Source: Archangium sp.
GTDB lineage: Bacteria > Myxococcota > Myxococcia > Myxococcales > Myxococcaceae
Length of the DNA stretch: 64,000 nt
NCBI GenBank assembly: GCA_030695565.1
Contig: JAUYRZ010000007.1
Location: 35,091-99,090, forward strand
Direction: 5' to 3'
Positions 9,098 to 19,605 of the stretch are shown here, in pieces. How positions within the stretch are numbered: position 1 is the first letter of the stretch; every line of letters begins with the position of its first letter. The position numbers and the translations under genes were made by a program. The notes beneath the pieces were generated by a model, which worked only from the letters and a program-made list of their open reading frames with translations, made no database searches and was not told the origin of the DNA.

Positions 9098-10627
9098 TCA
9101 ACGGCGCCCCTGCCGGCCCTTCTCCTTCTTGCGGCGTTCATCCTCTTCCGCACGTTGAGCCTGTCCCTCACTCTCGAAGCGCTCCTCCTTCTCTTTCTCC
9201 CGCGCAACGAGCTGCTGCTCGCGCTGCCGTCGTTGTTCATCATCGAGACGACGAGCCTGCTGCTCAGACTCAATTCGCTGCCGCTGATCGGCCTCGAGGC
9301 GCTGCCGTTGGTCGGACTGTGCGCGCTGGGCCTGGAGCTCAGCCTCACGTTGTTGCCGGCGCTCAGCTTCGGCACGTGCAGCTTCACGCTGCGCCTGTTC
9401 CGCTTCAGCGCGCATGGTCTCTTGCTGTTGTCGACGCTCGGCCTCGATGCGTTCTGCATCACGCTGCTGGCGGCGCTCGGCCTCGACACGCGCTGCCTCA
9501 CGCTGTGCGCGCTCGGCTTCCGCGCGCATCGCCTCTCGCTGCTGACGGCGCTCGGCTTCGACGCGAGCCGCCTCACGCTGAATCCGCTCAGCCTCCGCAC
9601 GAGCCGCTTCACGCTGGATTCGCTCCGCCTCAGCACGCGCCGATTCACGCTGCATGCGCTCGGCTTCAACGCGCGCCGCGTCACGCTGGATTCGCTCGGT
9701 CTCGGCACGCTCGGTCTCTCGCTGCTGCCGGCGCTCCGCTTCAACGCGAGCTGCTTCTCGCTGTATCCGCTCGCTCTCGGCACGCTCGGTCTCCCGCTGC
9801 TGCCGGCGCTCGGCTTCAACGCGAGCTTGCTCTCGCTGAATCCGCTCGCCCTCGACACGCGCCGCCTCGCGCTGCATCCGTTCCGCCTCAGCACGCGCCA
9901 CTTCGCGCTGCATCCGCTCAGCTTCAGCGCGCGCCATTTCACGCTGCTGACGACGCTCCGCTTCGACCCGCTCGGCATCACGCTGACGACGCTCTGCTTC
10001 GACCCGCTCCGCATCACGCTGGCGACGTTCCGCTTCCACACGCTCGGCCTCGGCACGTTCTGCTTCACGCCGCCGGCGCTCACCCTCAACTCGCCCAGGT
10101 TCGCGCTGCTGACGGCGCTCGGCCTCGATGCGATCCGCTTCAGCGCGCTGCCACCGTTCAATCTCGAGCCGCTCATCCTCACGTTGGCGACGCTCGGCCT
10201 CAGCGCGTTGACCCTCCCGCTGCCGGTGCTCGGCATCGATCCGCGCCGCCTCGGCGTCGCGCCGATCCTCCCGGCTGACCCGCATGCCGCGCTCGAACGG
10301 CCGCCGCCTCTGAACGTCACGCCGCCCCGGCGCCCACGCCCACGGCACCCCTTCACTGCGCCGCTCACGACGAACACACCGCTGCCCCTCGATGAAGACG
10401 TACGTGTCGCCCTCGAAGTACTGCTCGGTCACGTAGAAGAAGACGTCGCCCTCGTAGAAGTGCTCGTCGGCCACGTACGGATAGGCCTCGACCGTCTCGA
10501 CCACGACCTCGGTCACCACCACCGGAGCAAGCCCGCCCGAGTGCACGCACCCCGAAGCCAGCAGCATCACCACCAACACGTTTGCAGTTCTCACGCGACC
10601 AGCGACGCGCGCTCCCCCCGAAGCCAT
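9098..10627 (-). CDS. Lipoprotein with very long charged alpha-helical repeat region (E-A-E-R-x-Q-R-E-A-A-R-V)
   Basis: Lipobox [11 protein letters not shown]; >300 residues of (A/V)EAER(R/I/M)Q(Q)RE(A/T)(A/E)R repeats; start codon may be internal. Confidence 0.7.
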   Translation of the reverse strand: MASGGARVAGRVRTANVLVVMLLASGCVHSGGLAPVVVTEVVVETVEAYPYVADEHFYEGDVFFYVTEQYFEGDTYVFIEGQRCVRRERRSEGVPWAWAPGRRDVQRRRPFERGMRVSREDRRDAEAARIDAEHRQREGQRAEAERRQREDERLEIERWQRAEADRIEAERRQQREPGRVEGERRRREAERAEAERVEAERRQRDAERVEAERRQRDAERVEAERRQQREMARAEAERMQREVARAEAERMQREAARVEGERIQREQARVEAERRQQRETERAESERIQREAARVEAERRQQRETERAETERIQRDAARVEAERMQRESARAEAERIQREAARAEAERIQREAARVEAERRQQREAMRAEAERAQREAARVEAERRQQRDAERIEAERRQQQETMRAEAEQAQREAARAEAERRQQREAELQAQRAQSDQRQRLEADQRQRIESEQQARRLDDEQRRQREQQLVAREKEKEERFESEGQAQRAEEDERRKKEKGRQGRR

Positions 10628-10719
10628 TCACGCCGCCGGTTTAAAGAAGCATTTTGCCCTCACCCTGCCGTGTAATTCTTCTTGGGAAACCTTCCGGAGG
10701 CCGCTCTCGACAATTAAGA

Positions 10720-10917
10720 ATGCGAACCATCGCCGCCAAGAACCCCCCGATTCCCCGCTGCCCCCCGATGAACACCCAGCTGCTCGGCCCCAAGGGCCCC
10801 AAGCACCCCATCCCTCGCTGCCCGCCGATGAACCTCCACCTGCACGGGCCCAAAGGCGGCAAGCACCCGATCCCGCGCTGCCCGCCGATGGACCTCTTCG
10901 AGCTCCGGAAGAAGTAA
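10720..10917 (+). CDS. Small protein (65 aa) with three IPRCPPM(N/D) repeats at 60-bp period
   Basis: MRTIAAKNPPIPRCPPMNTQLLGPKGPKHPIPRCPPMNLHLHGPKGGKHPIPRCPPMDLFELRKK; repeats at 10750, 10810, 10870; synonymous codon changes between copies. Confidence 0.6.
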   Translation: MRTIAAKNPPIPRCPPMNTQLLGPKGPKHPIPRCPPMNLHLHGPKGGKHPIPRCPPMDLFELRKK

Positions 10918-12159
<1,242 letters not shown>

Positions 12160-12555
12160 TCAGCCCTGTTCCGTCGGGGGAGCGCTCATCACCTCGCGCA
12201 CCTCGATGTTCAGATGCATCGGCTTGCCCCCCGGCCCGGGCGCCATCGAAGCCTCCGCGGCGATCCGGTACGCACGTTCGGCGGTCTCCACGTCGACCAG
12301 CCAGAAGCCGGCGAGGAACTCCTTCGACTCGGGGAAGACGCCGTCAGTGACGGGCTCACCATCAGGCCCCGCTTTCACCAGCTTCGCCTGATCAGGCCCT
12401 GCCAGACCCTGCGCTGAGAGCAGCTCACCGTTGCCCGCCAGCTTCACAGCGAAGCCCTTCATGAAGTTGATGTGCGCCTCGAGGTCTTTCCGCGCCCAAC
12501 CAGCGACCTGGTAGGGCCCGTTGCCCGGCGTGTTCATCAGGAGCATGAACTTCAT
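12160..12555 (-). CDS. YCII-related (DGPF) domain protein
   Basis: MKFMLLMNTPGNGPYQVAGW...GPDQAKLVKAGPDGEPVTDGVFPESKEFLAGFWLVDVETAERAYRIA. Confidence 0.85.
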   Translation of the reverse strand: MKFMLLMNTPGNGPYQVAGWARKDLEAHINFMKGFAVKLAGNGELLSAQGLAGPDQAKLVKAGPDGEPVTDGVFPESKEFLAGFWLVDVETAERAYRIAAEASMAPGPGGKPMHLNIEVREVMSAPPTEQG

Positions 12556-13019
12556 GAGGTCCCCGCGCGGGCGCGCTCGAGGGCGGCCAGATCGATCTTC
12601 TGCATCGCCCTGAAGGCCTGAAACACCCGGCCTGCCTTCACGGGGTCTTTGTCCTGCAGGGTCTTCATCAAGCCGTTGGGCACCACCTGCCACGAGACGC
12701 CGAACTTGTCCTTGAGCCAGCCGCACTGCGTGGGCTTGCCGCCACCCGCGAGCAACTTGTCCCAGAACAGGTCGACCTCGGGCTGATCCTCGCAAGCGAT
12801 CATCAACGAGATGGAGTCGTTGAAGGTCTGCTTGGTGTTCCCATTGAGCGCGACGTAACGCTGGCCGCCAAGCTCGAAGCTGACGCTCATCACTGCGTCA
12901 CCCATGCGATCGACGGAGACGACGTGCGAGTCGCCGCCGAAGACCGAGACGTAGAACTTCGCCGCGTCTTCCGCTTCGGTGTTGAACCACAAGAAGGTGG
13001 TGATCTTCTGTGAAGCCAT
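12552..13019 (-). CDS. VOC family protein (PhnB-like, 3-demethylubiquinone methyltransferase-like fold)
   Basis: ITTFLWFNTEAEDAAKFYVSVF...GGQRYVALNGNTKQTFNDSISLMIACEDQPEVDLFWDKLLAGGGKPTQCGWLKDKFGVSWQVVP. Confidence 0.9.
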   Translation of the reverse strand: MASQKITTFLWFNTEAEDAAKFYVSVFGGDSHVVSVDRMGDAVMSVSFELGGQRYVALNGNTKQTFNDSISLMIACEDQPEVDLFWDKLLAGGGKPTQCGWLKDKFGVSWQVVPNGLMKTLQDKDPVKAGRVFQAFRAMQKIDLAALERARAGTS

Positions 13020-13185
13020 GTGTTTCTCCCTGGTTGGAGCCCGGTTCGGGCTCGGGTTTCACCAGTAAGTCGGAGCCGTCGCCGGAATATCGACATGGCA
13101 TTTCCGAAAGAAGGAGCGACCGGTGGGGCACTCTTTAGACCGCTTCTTGAAGCCGCCCGTTGAAGCCCGCTCACCAGGGGCTCCC

Positions 13186-15096
13186 ATGTCTTCACGTGCT
13201 TGGCTCACCACCGTCCTCGTCTCCTTCAGTGCGACCGCCGCGGTTCCCGGCGACGACACGCTCCGGCCGGCGGCCCAGAAGGGCATCACCTTCCTCGCGA
13301 AGACTGCGCTCGAGTGGCAGACCTCGCATGGAGGCTGCTTCGGGTGTCATGTGCAGGCGGTCTCCATCGAGGGCCTCTCGGTCGGTAAGCACCACCAGTA
13401 CGAGGTGCCCAAAGCCGAGTTCAGCGCGCTGCTCGACAACCTCATCAAAGGTCCTTCAGGCATTCGCTCCGCCGGCGGGCTCTCACCTGCCACCTTCCCC
13501 AGGACCTCGCGCGCCTTCGCCGGTGCGGGGCTGGCGCGTTACGACCAGTACCTCGACGGCAAGTTCACCGACGACCTGCTGCGCGTCTGCAAGGAGCTCC
13601 TCCCGATTCAGCGCGCCGACGGAGCGGTCGTCGGTGATCACCCCGTCATGGGGCCAGTCGCCGCGGGTACTTTGCAGAGCACCCACCAGGCGATGCAGGC
13701 GTGGCGTCAATGCTACGCGCGCTCGGCCGACGACGCCTGGCGTGCGCCCCTGCGCCGCGCGGAGACCTTCGTCGCCGCCACGGTGAAGTCCTGGAAGCTC
13801 GAGGGCACCACGCCCGCCGACCTGCTCATTCAGAAGAAGGTCGCGCTGCAGGACCTCAATCACGCGCTGATGGCCCTGGTGGCCGCGGGCGTGGGCGGTA
13901 CCGAGCCGTCGACCGCCGCCATCGTCAAGGAGCTGCTCTCTCGTCAGAGCAAGGACGGCGGCTGGGCGTTCGGCAGGACGGCGCACCCGATGACGGAGAA
14001 CTTCATGTCGTACCCGGCCGACGACGTCGCCTCGAACCCGCTCGCCACGGGGCAGACGGTCTATGCGCTGCGCGCCGCGGGGCAGAGTGATCAAGACGCT
14101 CCCATCACGCGGGGCCTGCGCTGGTTGATCAGTCATCAACAGAAGGACGGCGGCTGGGGCAGCAGCGGTGCGGCCAAGGCCGAGGCGATGTGGGCGGTGC
14201 TGGGGCTGGTGTCGGTCGACGTGGTGACCCTGTCGGTGCGCGGCGTGAGTGATGGCGAGAAGGTGGTGCCCGGCGTGCGCGTCATCGTCGAGGCGAAGGA
14301 CAACACCGGCCTCGCGGTCAACGAGGTGTCGCTGTTCCTCGACGACAAAGAGGTGGCGAAGGTGAAGGGCCCCGAGCTCTCCTTCGCGTTGCCTGCGCTG
14401 CCGACGGGCAAACACTTCATCGACGCGGTGGCGACGAATGCGAGGGGGCAGCTCAGCCGGCGCCGCCTCGAGCTTTTCTCGGGCGACGTGTTCCTCACGC
14501 AGCTCGGCAGCCAGTTCGACGAAGCGCGCCAGGTGACTGAGCTCTCGCTGCGCAACATCGCCACCAGCGCCGACAAGGGGAACGTGGTGTTCGAGGTGTT
14601 CCAGCTGGGCGAGAGCGGCGCTGACCCGAAGCCCGAAGCGCGGGTGAGCGAGTCGACCTCGCCCTCGGCGCCGGGCCCGGTGAGCCTCACGTGGGAGGGC
14701 AAGGGGAAGGACGGAAAGCTGCTCCCCCGCGGGCGCTACCTGGCCCGGTTCTCGTTCAAGGACGCGCAGGGCAAGGTGCTTCAGAGCGAGTCGCAGGTGT
14801 TCTTTCACGACAGCGAGCGGGTGCAACGCGAGAAGACCGGCGAGCTCGTCGGCAACCTCGGAATGAAGGGCGGCAGCGCGGGCTTCGCGGCGGATTCGAC
14901 GGTCGAGCTGGTCGATGACGATGGCAAGGTCTTCGCGACGACGCGCTCGAATGAGGCGGGCAATTTTCGCTTCAAGGCGGTGCCGAAGGGCACGTACCGG
15001 GTGCGCGCGAAGAAGGACGGGTACAAGGATCTCGAGTCCGGCCCGATGAAGGCCGAGCCCGCCGCGGCGCCGGCTGCCGCCAGCATGAGCTGGTAG
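13186..15096 (+). CDS. Secreted protein with CxxCH motif, prenyltransferase/squalene-cyclase-like repeats and a C-terminal carboxypeptidase-regulatory-like domain
   Basis: GGCFGCHVQAV; LLSRQSKDGGWAFG and LISHQQKDGGWGSS repeats; DDDGKVFATTRSNEAGNFRFKAVPKGTYRVRAKKDGY. Confidence 0.7.
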   Translation: MSSRAWLTTVLVSFSATAAVPGDDTLRPAAQKGITFLAKTALEWQTSHGGCFGCHVQAVSIEGLSVGKHHQYEVPKAEFSALLDNLIKGPSGIRSAGGLSPATFPRTSRAFAGAGLARYDQYLDGKFTDDLLRVCKELLPIQRADGAVVGDHPVMGPVAAGTLQSTHQAMQAWRQCYARSADDAWRAPLRRAETFVAATVKSWKLEGTTPADLLIQKKVALQDLNHALMALVAAGVGGTEPSTAAIVKELLSRQSKDGGWAFGRTAHPMTENFMSYPADDVASNPLATGQTVYALRAAGQSDQDAPITRGLRWLISHQQKDGGWGSSGAAKAEAMWAVLGLVSVDVVTLSVRGVSDGEKVVPGVRVIVEAKDNTGLAVNEVSLFLDDKEVAKVKGPELSFALPALPTGKHFIDAVATNARGQLSRRRLELFSGDVFLTQLGSQFDEARQVTELSLRNIATSADKGNVVFEVFQLGESGADPKPEARVSESTSPSAPGPVSLTWEGKGKDGKLLPRGRYLARFSFKDAQGKVLQSESQVFFHDSERVQREKTGELVGNLGMKGGSAGFAADSTVELVDDDGKVFATTRSNEAGNFRFKAVPKGTYRVRAKKDGYKDLESGPMKAEPAAAPAAASMSW

Positions 15097-15209
15097 TTCA
15101 CCTGTTCTGAATTGCTGAACAGTGGTGTTCTGAAAAGACAGCGACTCAGAACAATCAGAGTGTGACCTCATGTGACTCCCGGCGGCCGGCCGGTCATGGA
15201 GGTCACGTC

Positions 15210-15707
15210 ATGTTTCGAACGCCACTGCTCACCATTTCGTTGTTGCTCACCGCTTGCGGAATCGAGTCCCCCGAACCCTCGCTGCAGGAGGAGGCGCCGC
15301 TGGTCGCACAGCAACCCGCTCCGACGAACGAACGCATGGAGATCCGTGAGCTCACGCCCCAGGTGCGCCCCTCGCAGATCGCTCCGCTGGGTGGCCTCAT
15401 CGGCGTGCACTCGCTCGACGTGCCCGACGGAACGCAGGTCCGGTACGTGCTCGGTATGCTGGGCTGCGGCATCTCGGTGGTGGGCCGCGGCACCGCGACG
15501 GTCCACGGCGGCGCGTTCGACATCGCCTTCGAGCCCGACCCGGCGCCGTTCGGCGGGCTGAGCCTGTTCATTCAGTTCGACCCGGCGGGGACGTGCGACC
15601 CTGAGACCAGCACCGTCTACGAGGTCGGGGTGAGCGAGTCGGGCACGGTCGATCTCTCCGTGCTGCCCGAGAACACCTTCGGTGGCTGCTGGGTGTTCGA
15701 CCTCTGA
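15210..15707 (+). CDS. Hypothetical lipoprotein
   Basis: MFRTPLLTISLLLTACGIESPEP signal/lipobox; ATG preceded by ggaggtcacgtc. Confidence 0.65.
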   Translation: MFRTPLLTISLLLTACGIESPEPSLQEEAPLVAQQPAPTNERMEIRELTPQVRPSQIAPLGGLIGVHSLDVPDGTQVRYVLGMLGCGISVVGRGTATVHGGAFDIAFEPDPAPFGGLSLFIQFDPAGTCDPETSTVYEVGVSESGTVDLSVLPENTFGGCWVFDL

Positions 15708-15754
15708 GCGCTGCTGCCGGTGCGCGCGTGAGTCGGGGCAGGTAGCGTCTGAGT

Positions 15755-16088
15755 ATGAATCATGAGGGCGCAGCCAGCCTCCAGCTCAGCGACACCACCC
15801 CGGCGCCCTGAAGCGATATCTCGACCGGCTGCGCGCGACGCCGCCCCGCGAGCGGCTGGAGCGCGCACTGAGACTCCGAGTTCGCTCCACGGCGACCCGC
15901 GCGCAACGAACGACGCCGACCTGATCGCCGTGCTTTTCCCAATTCACTTCAAGGGCCTCAAGGCAGAGCTGGGTGACCGCTTCTACCTGGACGAAGAGGA
16001 CTTTCTTCACGCGGTGAAGGAGGAGCGGTCCTTCAACCTCGTGGACGAGATCGACCTCCTCGAGCGCGTGCTCGCCGACGCCGCCTGA
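15755..16088 (+). pseudogene. Frameshifted remnant, nucleotidyltransferase-like 3' part
   Basis: Successive frames give MNHEGAASLQLSDTTPAP, LKRYLDRLRATPPRERLERALRLRVR, then DLIAVLFPIHFKGLKAELGDRFYLDEEDFLHAVKEERSFNLVDEIDLLERVLADAA*. Confidence 0.4.
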
Positions 16089-16103
16089 AGCTCACCTCCC
16101 GAG

Positions 16104-17006
16104 TCAGCGAAGGGGGCGCGCGCGCAACGTCTTGGCCATGGTCGCGAAGAGCGCCGCGCGTTCGTCACCAGTGCGGCTGAACAACCTGAACCAGTCGGTG
16201 CGCAGCGGCCGTTTGGGCAGCAGCCGGAGCAACCGTCGGCGTTTGAGATCTTCAGCGACGAGGTATTCCGGCAGCACCGCCACGCCGTGACCCTGGAGCA
16301 CGATCTCCCGCACCGCGGCGATGGTGCCCATCGAGAGCACCTCACCGAACATGAGGTCTGCGCCACCCGGAGCGCCGCGCAGGTACGAGGCGAGCGGCTG
16401 GCCTGCGTCGATGTCGATCAGCCGGTGCGCGCGGAGATCGGAGTCCTTCTTGAGCGGCATGCGCGCGAGGTGTTTCGGACTGCCCACCAGCACGTAGCGC
16501 TCTTCATGGAGCGGATCTCCGAAGAGCGAGGGATCGACGATGCGCATCGAGCCGATGGCGCAGGGCAGGGTGCCGTCGCGCACGCGGCCGAGCAGATCTC
16601 CGCCGGCGCCGAAGCTGAGATGAAAGGTCACGTGCGGGAGCGCCTGCTGCAGCACCGGCAATGCGGGGAGGACCCACGACATGCCCAGCTCGTGGCGCGT
16701 GCCCACCGTCACGTCGAGCGCCGGCGGGCCGAGCTCACCTCTCGCGATGCGCATGGCGCGTTCGGCTCGGAGCAGTGCGTCTTTCGCCGCGGGCAGGAGG
16801 ACAGCGCCTGCGTCGGTGAGCTGCACCGAGCGGGTCGTGCGGATGAAGAGCGGTTGACCGAGTTGATCTTCGAGCTGGCGGATGCGGCCGCTGACGGCGG
16901 CCGGAGTGAGTGCGACTGCCTTCGCCGCCGCACGAAAGTTGAGCCGCTGCGCCACTTCGACGAAGCAACGGAACGAATCCAATGAGGGCAGCACTGTCAG
17001 GTTCAT
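16104..17006 (-). CDS. LysR family transcriptional regulator
   Basis: SLDSFRCFVEVAQRLNFRAAAKAVALTPAAVSGRIRQLEDQLGQPLFIRTTRSVQLTDAG; substrate-binding domain follows. Confidence 0.95.
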   Translation of the reverse strand: MNLTVLPSLDSFRCFVEVAQRLNFRAAAKAVALTPAAVSGRIRQLEDQLGQPLFIRTTRSVQLTDAGAVLLPAAKDALLRAERAMRIARGELGPPALDVTVGTRHELGMSWVLPALPVLQQALPHVTFHLSFGAGGDLLGRVRDGTLPCAIGSMRIVDPSLFGDPLHEERYVLVGSPKHLARMPLKKDSDLRAHRLIDIDAGQPLASYLRGAPGGADLMFGEVLSMGTIAAVREIVLQGHGVAVLPEYLVAEDLKRRRLLRLLPKRPLRTDWFRLFSRTGDERAALFATMAKTLRARPLR

Positions 17007-17030
17007 CTGAACAGTGTCTCACAGGCGACG

Positions 17031-17067
17031 CCTTACCCGACCTCTCCCGAAGGGAGAGGGAGCACTT
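17031..17067. repeat. Dispersed intergenic palindromic repeat (CTCACCC..TCCCgaagGGAGAGGGAG type), likely terminator
   Basis: ccttacccgacctctcccgaagggagagggagcac; related copies near 19549, 25149, 38938, 62624. Confidence 0.65.
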
Positions 17068-17903
17068 CAGGGGGGGAAGCCGAACGACAGCTTGATCGCC
17101 GAATACTCGGGGTGAACGGTGCCATCGGTGCGTCGGATGGTGAGCACCGGCTCGGCCCAGGTCTTCTCGCGAAAGGACTCCGGCAAATCACTCGCGCGGG
17201 CCATGGCGAACAAACCGAGCAGCGGCGGCTCGCCTTCCTTCAACGCCACGTCCCGCCGCTTCACGATGGCCAGGCCCGCCTTCTTCGCCCCGTCGAGCAC
17301 CCGCTCGAGCTGATGCGCCGGCAACACCGGAAACACGCACGAGAACCAGCCCGCAGGCGCGAGGTGTTTCACCGCGGTCGCGCAGTAGTCGCCGATGTCG
17401 CCGCGCACCTCGAAGCGGCAGGCGATCTTCTGCGGGTGATCCCCATGCATGCCCTGATCGAGCGGAAAATACGGAGGGCTGCCCAACACGAGGTCGAAGG
17501 TCTCGTCCTCCCTCAGCACGGCAGGATCGCGAAAATCACCCAGCCGCATCTCGTAGCGCTCGGTGAGCCCGTTGAACGCGGCCGACTTGCGCGCGAGCGC
17601 GATGCTGATGTCCTGCGCCTCCACGGTGACGAAGCGCGCACCGGGCAATCGCCACGCAGCGACCATACCCACCGACCCGATGCCGCTGCCCAGGTCGAGC
17701 ACTCGCCGCGCGGTGGGCGCGTTCGTGGTGCCGTACCAGGCGACCAGCACGTCGTCGGTCGAGAACCGGTGGCCCTTCTTGTACTGGAAGAGCTTCCACT
17801 GGCCTGAGATGGAGTCGAGCGAGGTGCCCTCCGGGTAGTCCCCCTCGGGGATTCCGGGTGGCGTGGGGCCGGGCAGCACGTAGCCCTTGAAGGTCGGTGA
17901 CAT
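17067..17903 (-). CDS. tRNA1(Val) A37 N6-methyltransferase-like SAM-dependent methyltransferase (TrmN6/YfiC-like)
   Basis: TSLDSISGQWKLFQYKKGHRFSTDDVLVAWY; VLDLGSGIGSVGMVAAWRLP; FDLVLGSPPYFPL. Confidence 0.8.
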   Translation of the reverse strand: MSPTFKGYVLPGPTPPGIPEGDYPEGTSLDSISGQWKLFQYKKGHRFSTDDVLVAWYGTTNAPTARRVLDLGSGIGSVGMVAAWRLPGARFVTVEAQDISIALARKSAAFNGLTERYEMRLGDFRDPAVLREDETFDLVLGSPPYFPLDQGMHGDHPQKIACRFEVRGDIGDYCATAVKHLAPAGWFSCVFPVLPAHQLERVLDGAKKAGLAIVKRRDVALKEGEPPLLGLFAMARASDLPESFREKTWAEPVLTIRRTDGTVHPEYSAIKLSFGFPP

Positions 17904-18001
17904 CGGCTCGGGCCATAGCCCGAGAACGCACCCCTGCCCACGCCGACCGGGTGGTCGACCCATTCCCCCTCCGGGGCGAGACGGGGTATGGGCCCGCACC
18001 G

Positions 18002-19540
18002 ATGAGTACGCGTCGCCCGATGACCCTCGAGCAGTTGCAGGCCGCCACCGAAGTGCTGGAGGCCGTGGTCGCCGACCGCTCGCTGCTGGCCGAGGTGCCC
18101 GAAGAAGCACGTCGTGCCTTCTTGATGGCCGCCGGCCGCGCGGCCAGCCCGCTTCGTCACGAGATCCAGGCGTTCAGCAAGGCGCTGCGCCGCGACCGCT
18201 TGAAGGAGCGCCAGGCCCGTGACCGCGTGGTGCGCGAGAGCACCGCCATCCGCGTGGCCCGCCAGGAGGCCGTCTTCACCGCTCCTTTACCCATGCTGCC
18301 CGGCGAGACGCGCGAAGGCCCGACGTTGGAAAAGTCGCGCTACTGCTACGTGTGCAAGGTCGAGTTCAACAAGGTGCATCACTTCTACGATGCGCTCTGC
18401 GTGCAGTGCGGTGACTTCAACTACGCCAAACGGTTCCAGACGGCACGGCTCGATGGCCAGGTGGCGTTGATCACCGGCGCGCGGTTGAAGATTGGTCAGC
18501 AGGCGGCGCTCATGTTGTTGCGCGCCGGTGCCCGGGTGCTGGTCACCACGCGCTTCCCGCACGACGCCGCCATCCGCTACGCGAAGGAGCCCGACTTCAA
18601 GCAGTGGGGTCACCGCCTCGAGGTGCACGGCCTCGACCTGCGTCACTCGCCCTCGGTGGAGTTGTTCGCGCGCTGGCTCTCCCGCCGGCTGCCGCGCCTC
18701 GACCTGTTGATCAACAACGCCGCGCAGACGGTGCGGCGCCCGGTGGGTTTCTTCAGCCACCTCATGTCGCTCGAGGAGCAGGCCATCACCACGCTGCCCG
18801 AAGGTGCGCAACTGCTGCTCCAGGGGCGGCAGGAATGTCTGGGCGCGATGGGCGCGCTGCCGCAGCTCGGCGCAGGAGCACCCGACGTGACGGGCCTCTC
18901 GAACTGGCACGTGGCGCACGGCGCGGGTGCGGGCGTGGCGGCTTCCGCGCGCTTGAGCCAGGTCCGCTACACCTACGAAGACGCGACCTACGGGATGGAG
19001 GTGTTCCCAGAAGGCAAGCTCGACGCGGATCTCCAGCAGGTCGATCTGCGCACGATGAACTCGTGGCGCATGACGCTCGACGAGGTGTCGACGCCGGAGC
19101 TGCTCGAGGTGCAGTTGGTGAACGCCGTCGCGCCGTTCGTGCTCGCGGGCCGGCTGCGTGAGCTGATGGCGAGGAGCCCGGCCGAGGCGAAACACGTGAT
19201 CAACGTGTCGGCGATGGAAGGCAGCTTCAGCCGCGGCACCAAGACCGACAAGCACCCGCACACCAACATGGCGAAAGCGGCGCTCAACATGATGACGCTC
19301 ACCAGCGCGCCCGACTACGCCAAAGACGGCATCTTGATGAACGCCGTCGATACGGGCTGGGTGACCGACGAAGATCCCGCGCACCATGCGACCCGCAAGA
19401 AGGAGTCGCTCGGGTTCCAGCCGCCGCTCGACATCGTCGATGGCGCTGCGCGGGTGATCGATCCCATCTTCACCACCGCCAATGGCGCCGAGCCCTCGTA
19501 CGGCAAGTTCCTCAAGGACTACCGTCCCACCAGTTGGTGA
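18002..19540 (+). CDS. SDR family oxidoreductase with N-terminal extension and CxxC zinc-ribbon-like insert
   Basis: YCYVCKVEFNKVHHFYDALCVQCGDFNYAKR; GQVALITGARLKIGQQAALMLLRAGARVLVTTR; DLLINNAAQTVRRPVGFF. Confidence 0.85.
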   Translation: MSTRRPMTLEQLQAATEVLEAVVADRSLLAEVPEEARRAFLMAAGRAASPLRHEIQAFSKALRRDRLKERQARDRVVRESTAIRVARQEAVFTAPLPMLPGETREGPTLEKSRYCYVCKVEFNKVHHFYDALCVQCGDFNYAKRFQTARLDGQVALITGARLKIGQQAALMLLRAGARVLVTTRFPHDAAIRYAKEPDFKQWGHRLEVHGLDLRHSPSVELFARWLSRRLPRLDLLINNAAQTVRRPVGFFSHLMSLEEQAITTLPEGAQLLLQGRQECLGAMGALPQLGAGAPDVTGLSNWHVAHGAGAGVAASARLSQVRYTYEDATYGMEVFPEGKLDADLQQVDLRTMNSWRMTLDEVSTPELLEVQLVNAVAPFVLAGRLRELMARSPAEAKHVINVSAMEGSFSRGTKTDKHPHTNMAKAALNMMTLTSAPDYAKDGILMNAVDTGWVTDEDPAHHATRKKESLGFQPPLDIVDGAARVIDPIFTTANGAEPSYGKFLKDYRPTSW

Positions 19541-19548
19541 AGTTCAAA

Positions 19549-19595
19549 CCTCGCCCTGCGAAGCGGGGAGAGGTCGGACGAAGTCCGGGTGAGGG
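19549..19595. repeat. Dispersed intergenic palindromic repeat, opposite orientation
   Basis: cctcgccctgcgaagcggggagaggtcggacgaagtccgggtgaggg. Confidence 0.55.
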
Positions 19596-19605
19596 GCCCA
19601 CGGCG

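Noticed and set aside
8642-10675. 677-aa plus-strand ORF
   Set aside because: Low-complexity Leu/Ser/Thr-rich shadow of the Glu/Arg repeat gene on the minus strand; no homology-like motifs
10720-10917. Confident RiPP precursor call
   Set aside because: No modification enzyme, protease or transporter next to it; kept only as an unexplained repeat peptide
13483-15171. 562-aa minus-strand ORF
   Set aside because: Antisense to the CxxCH/toroid protein, Arg/His/Leu-rich composition
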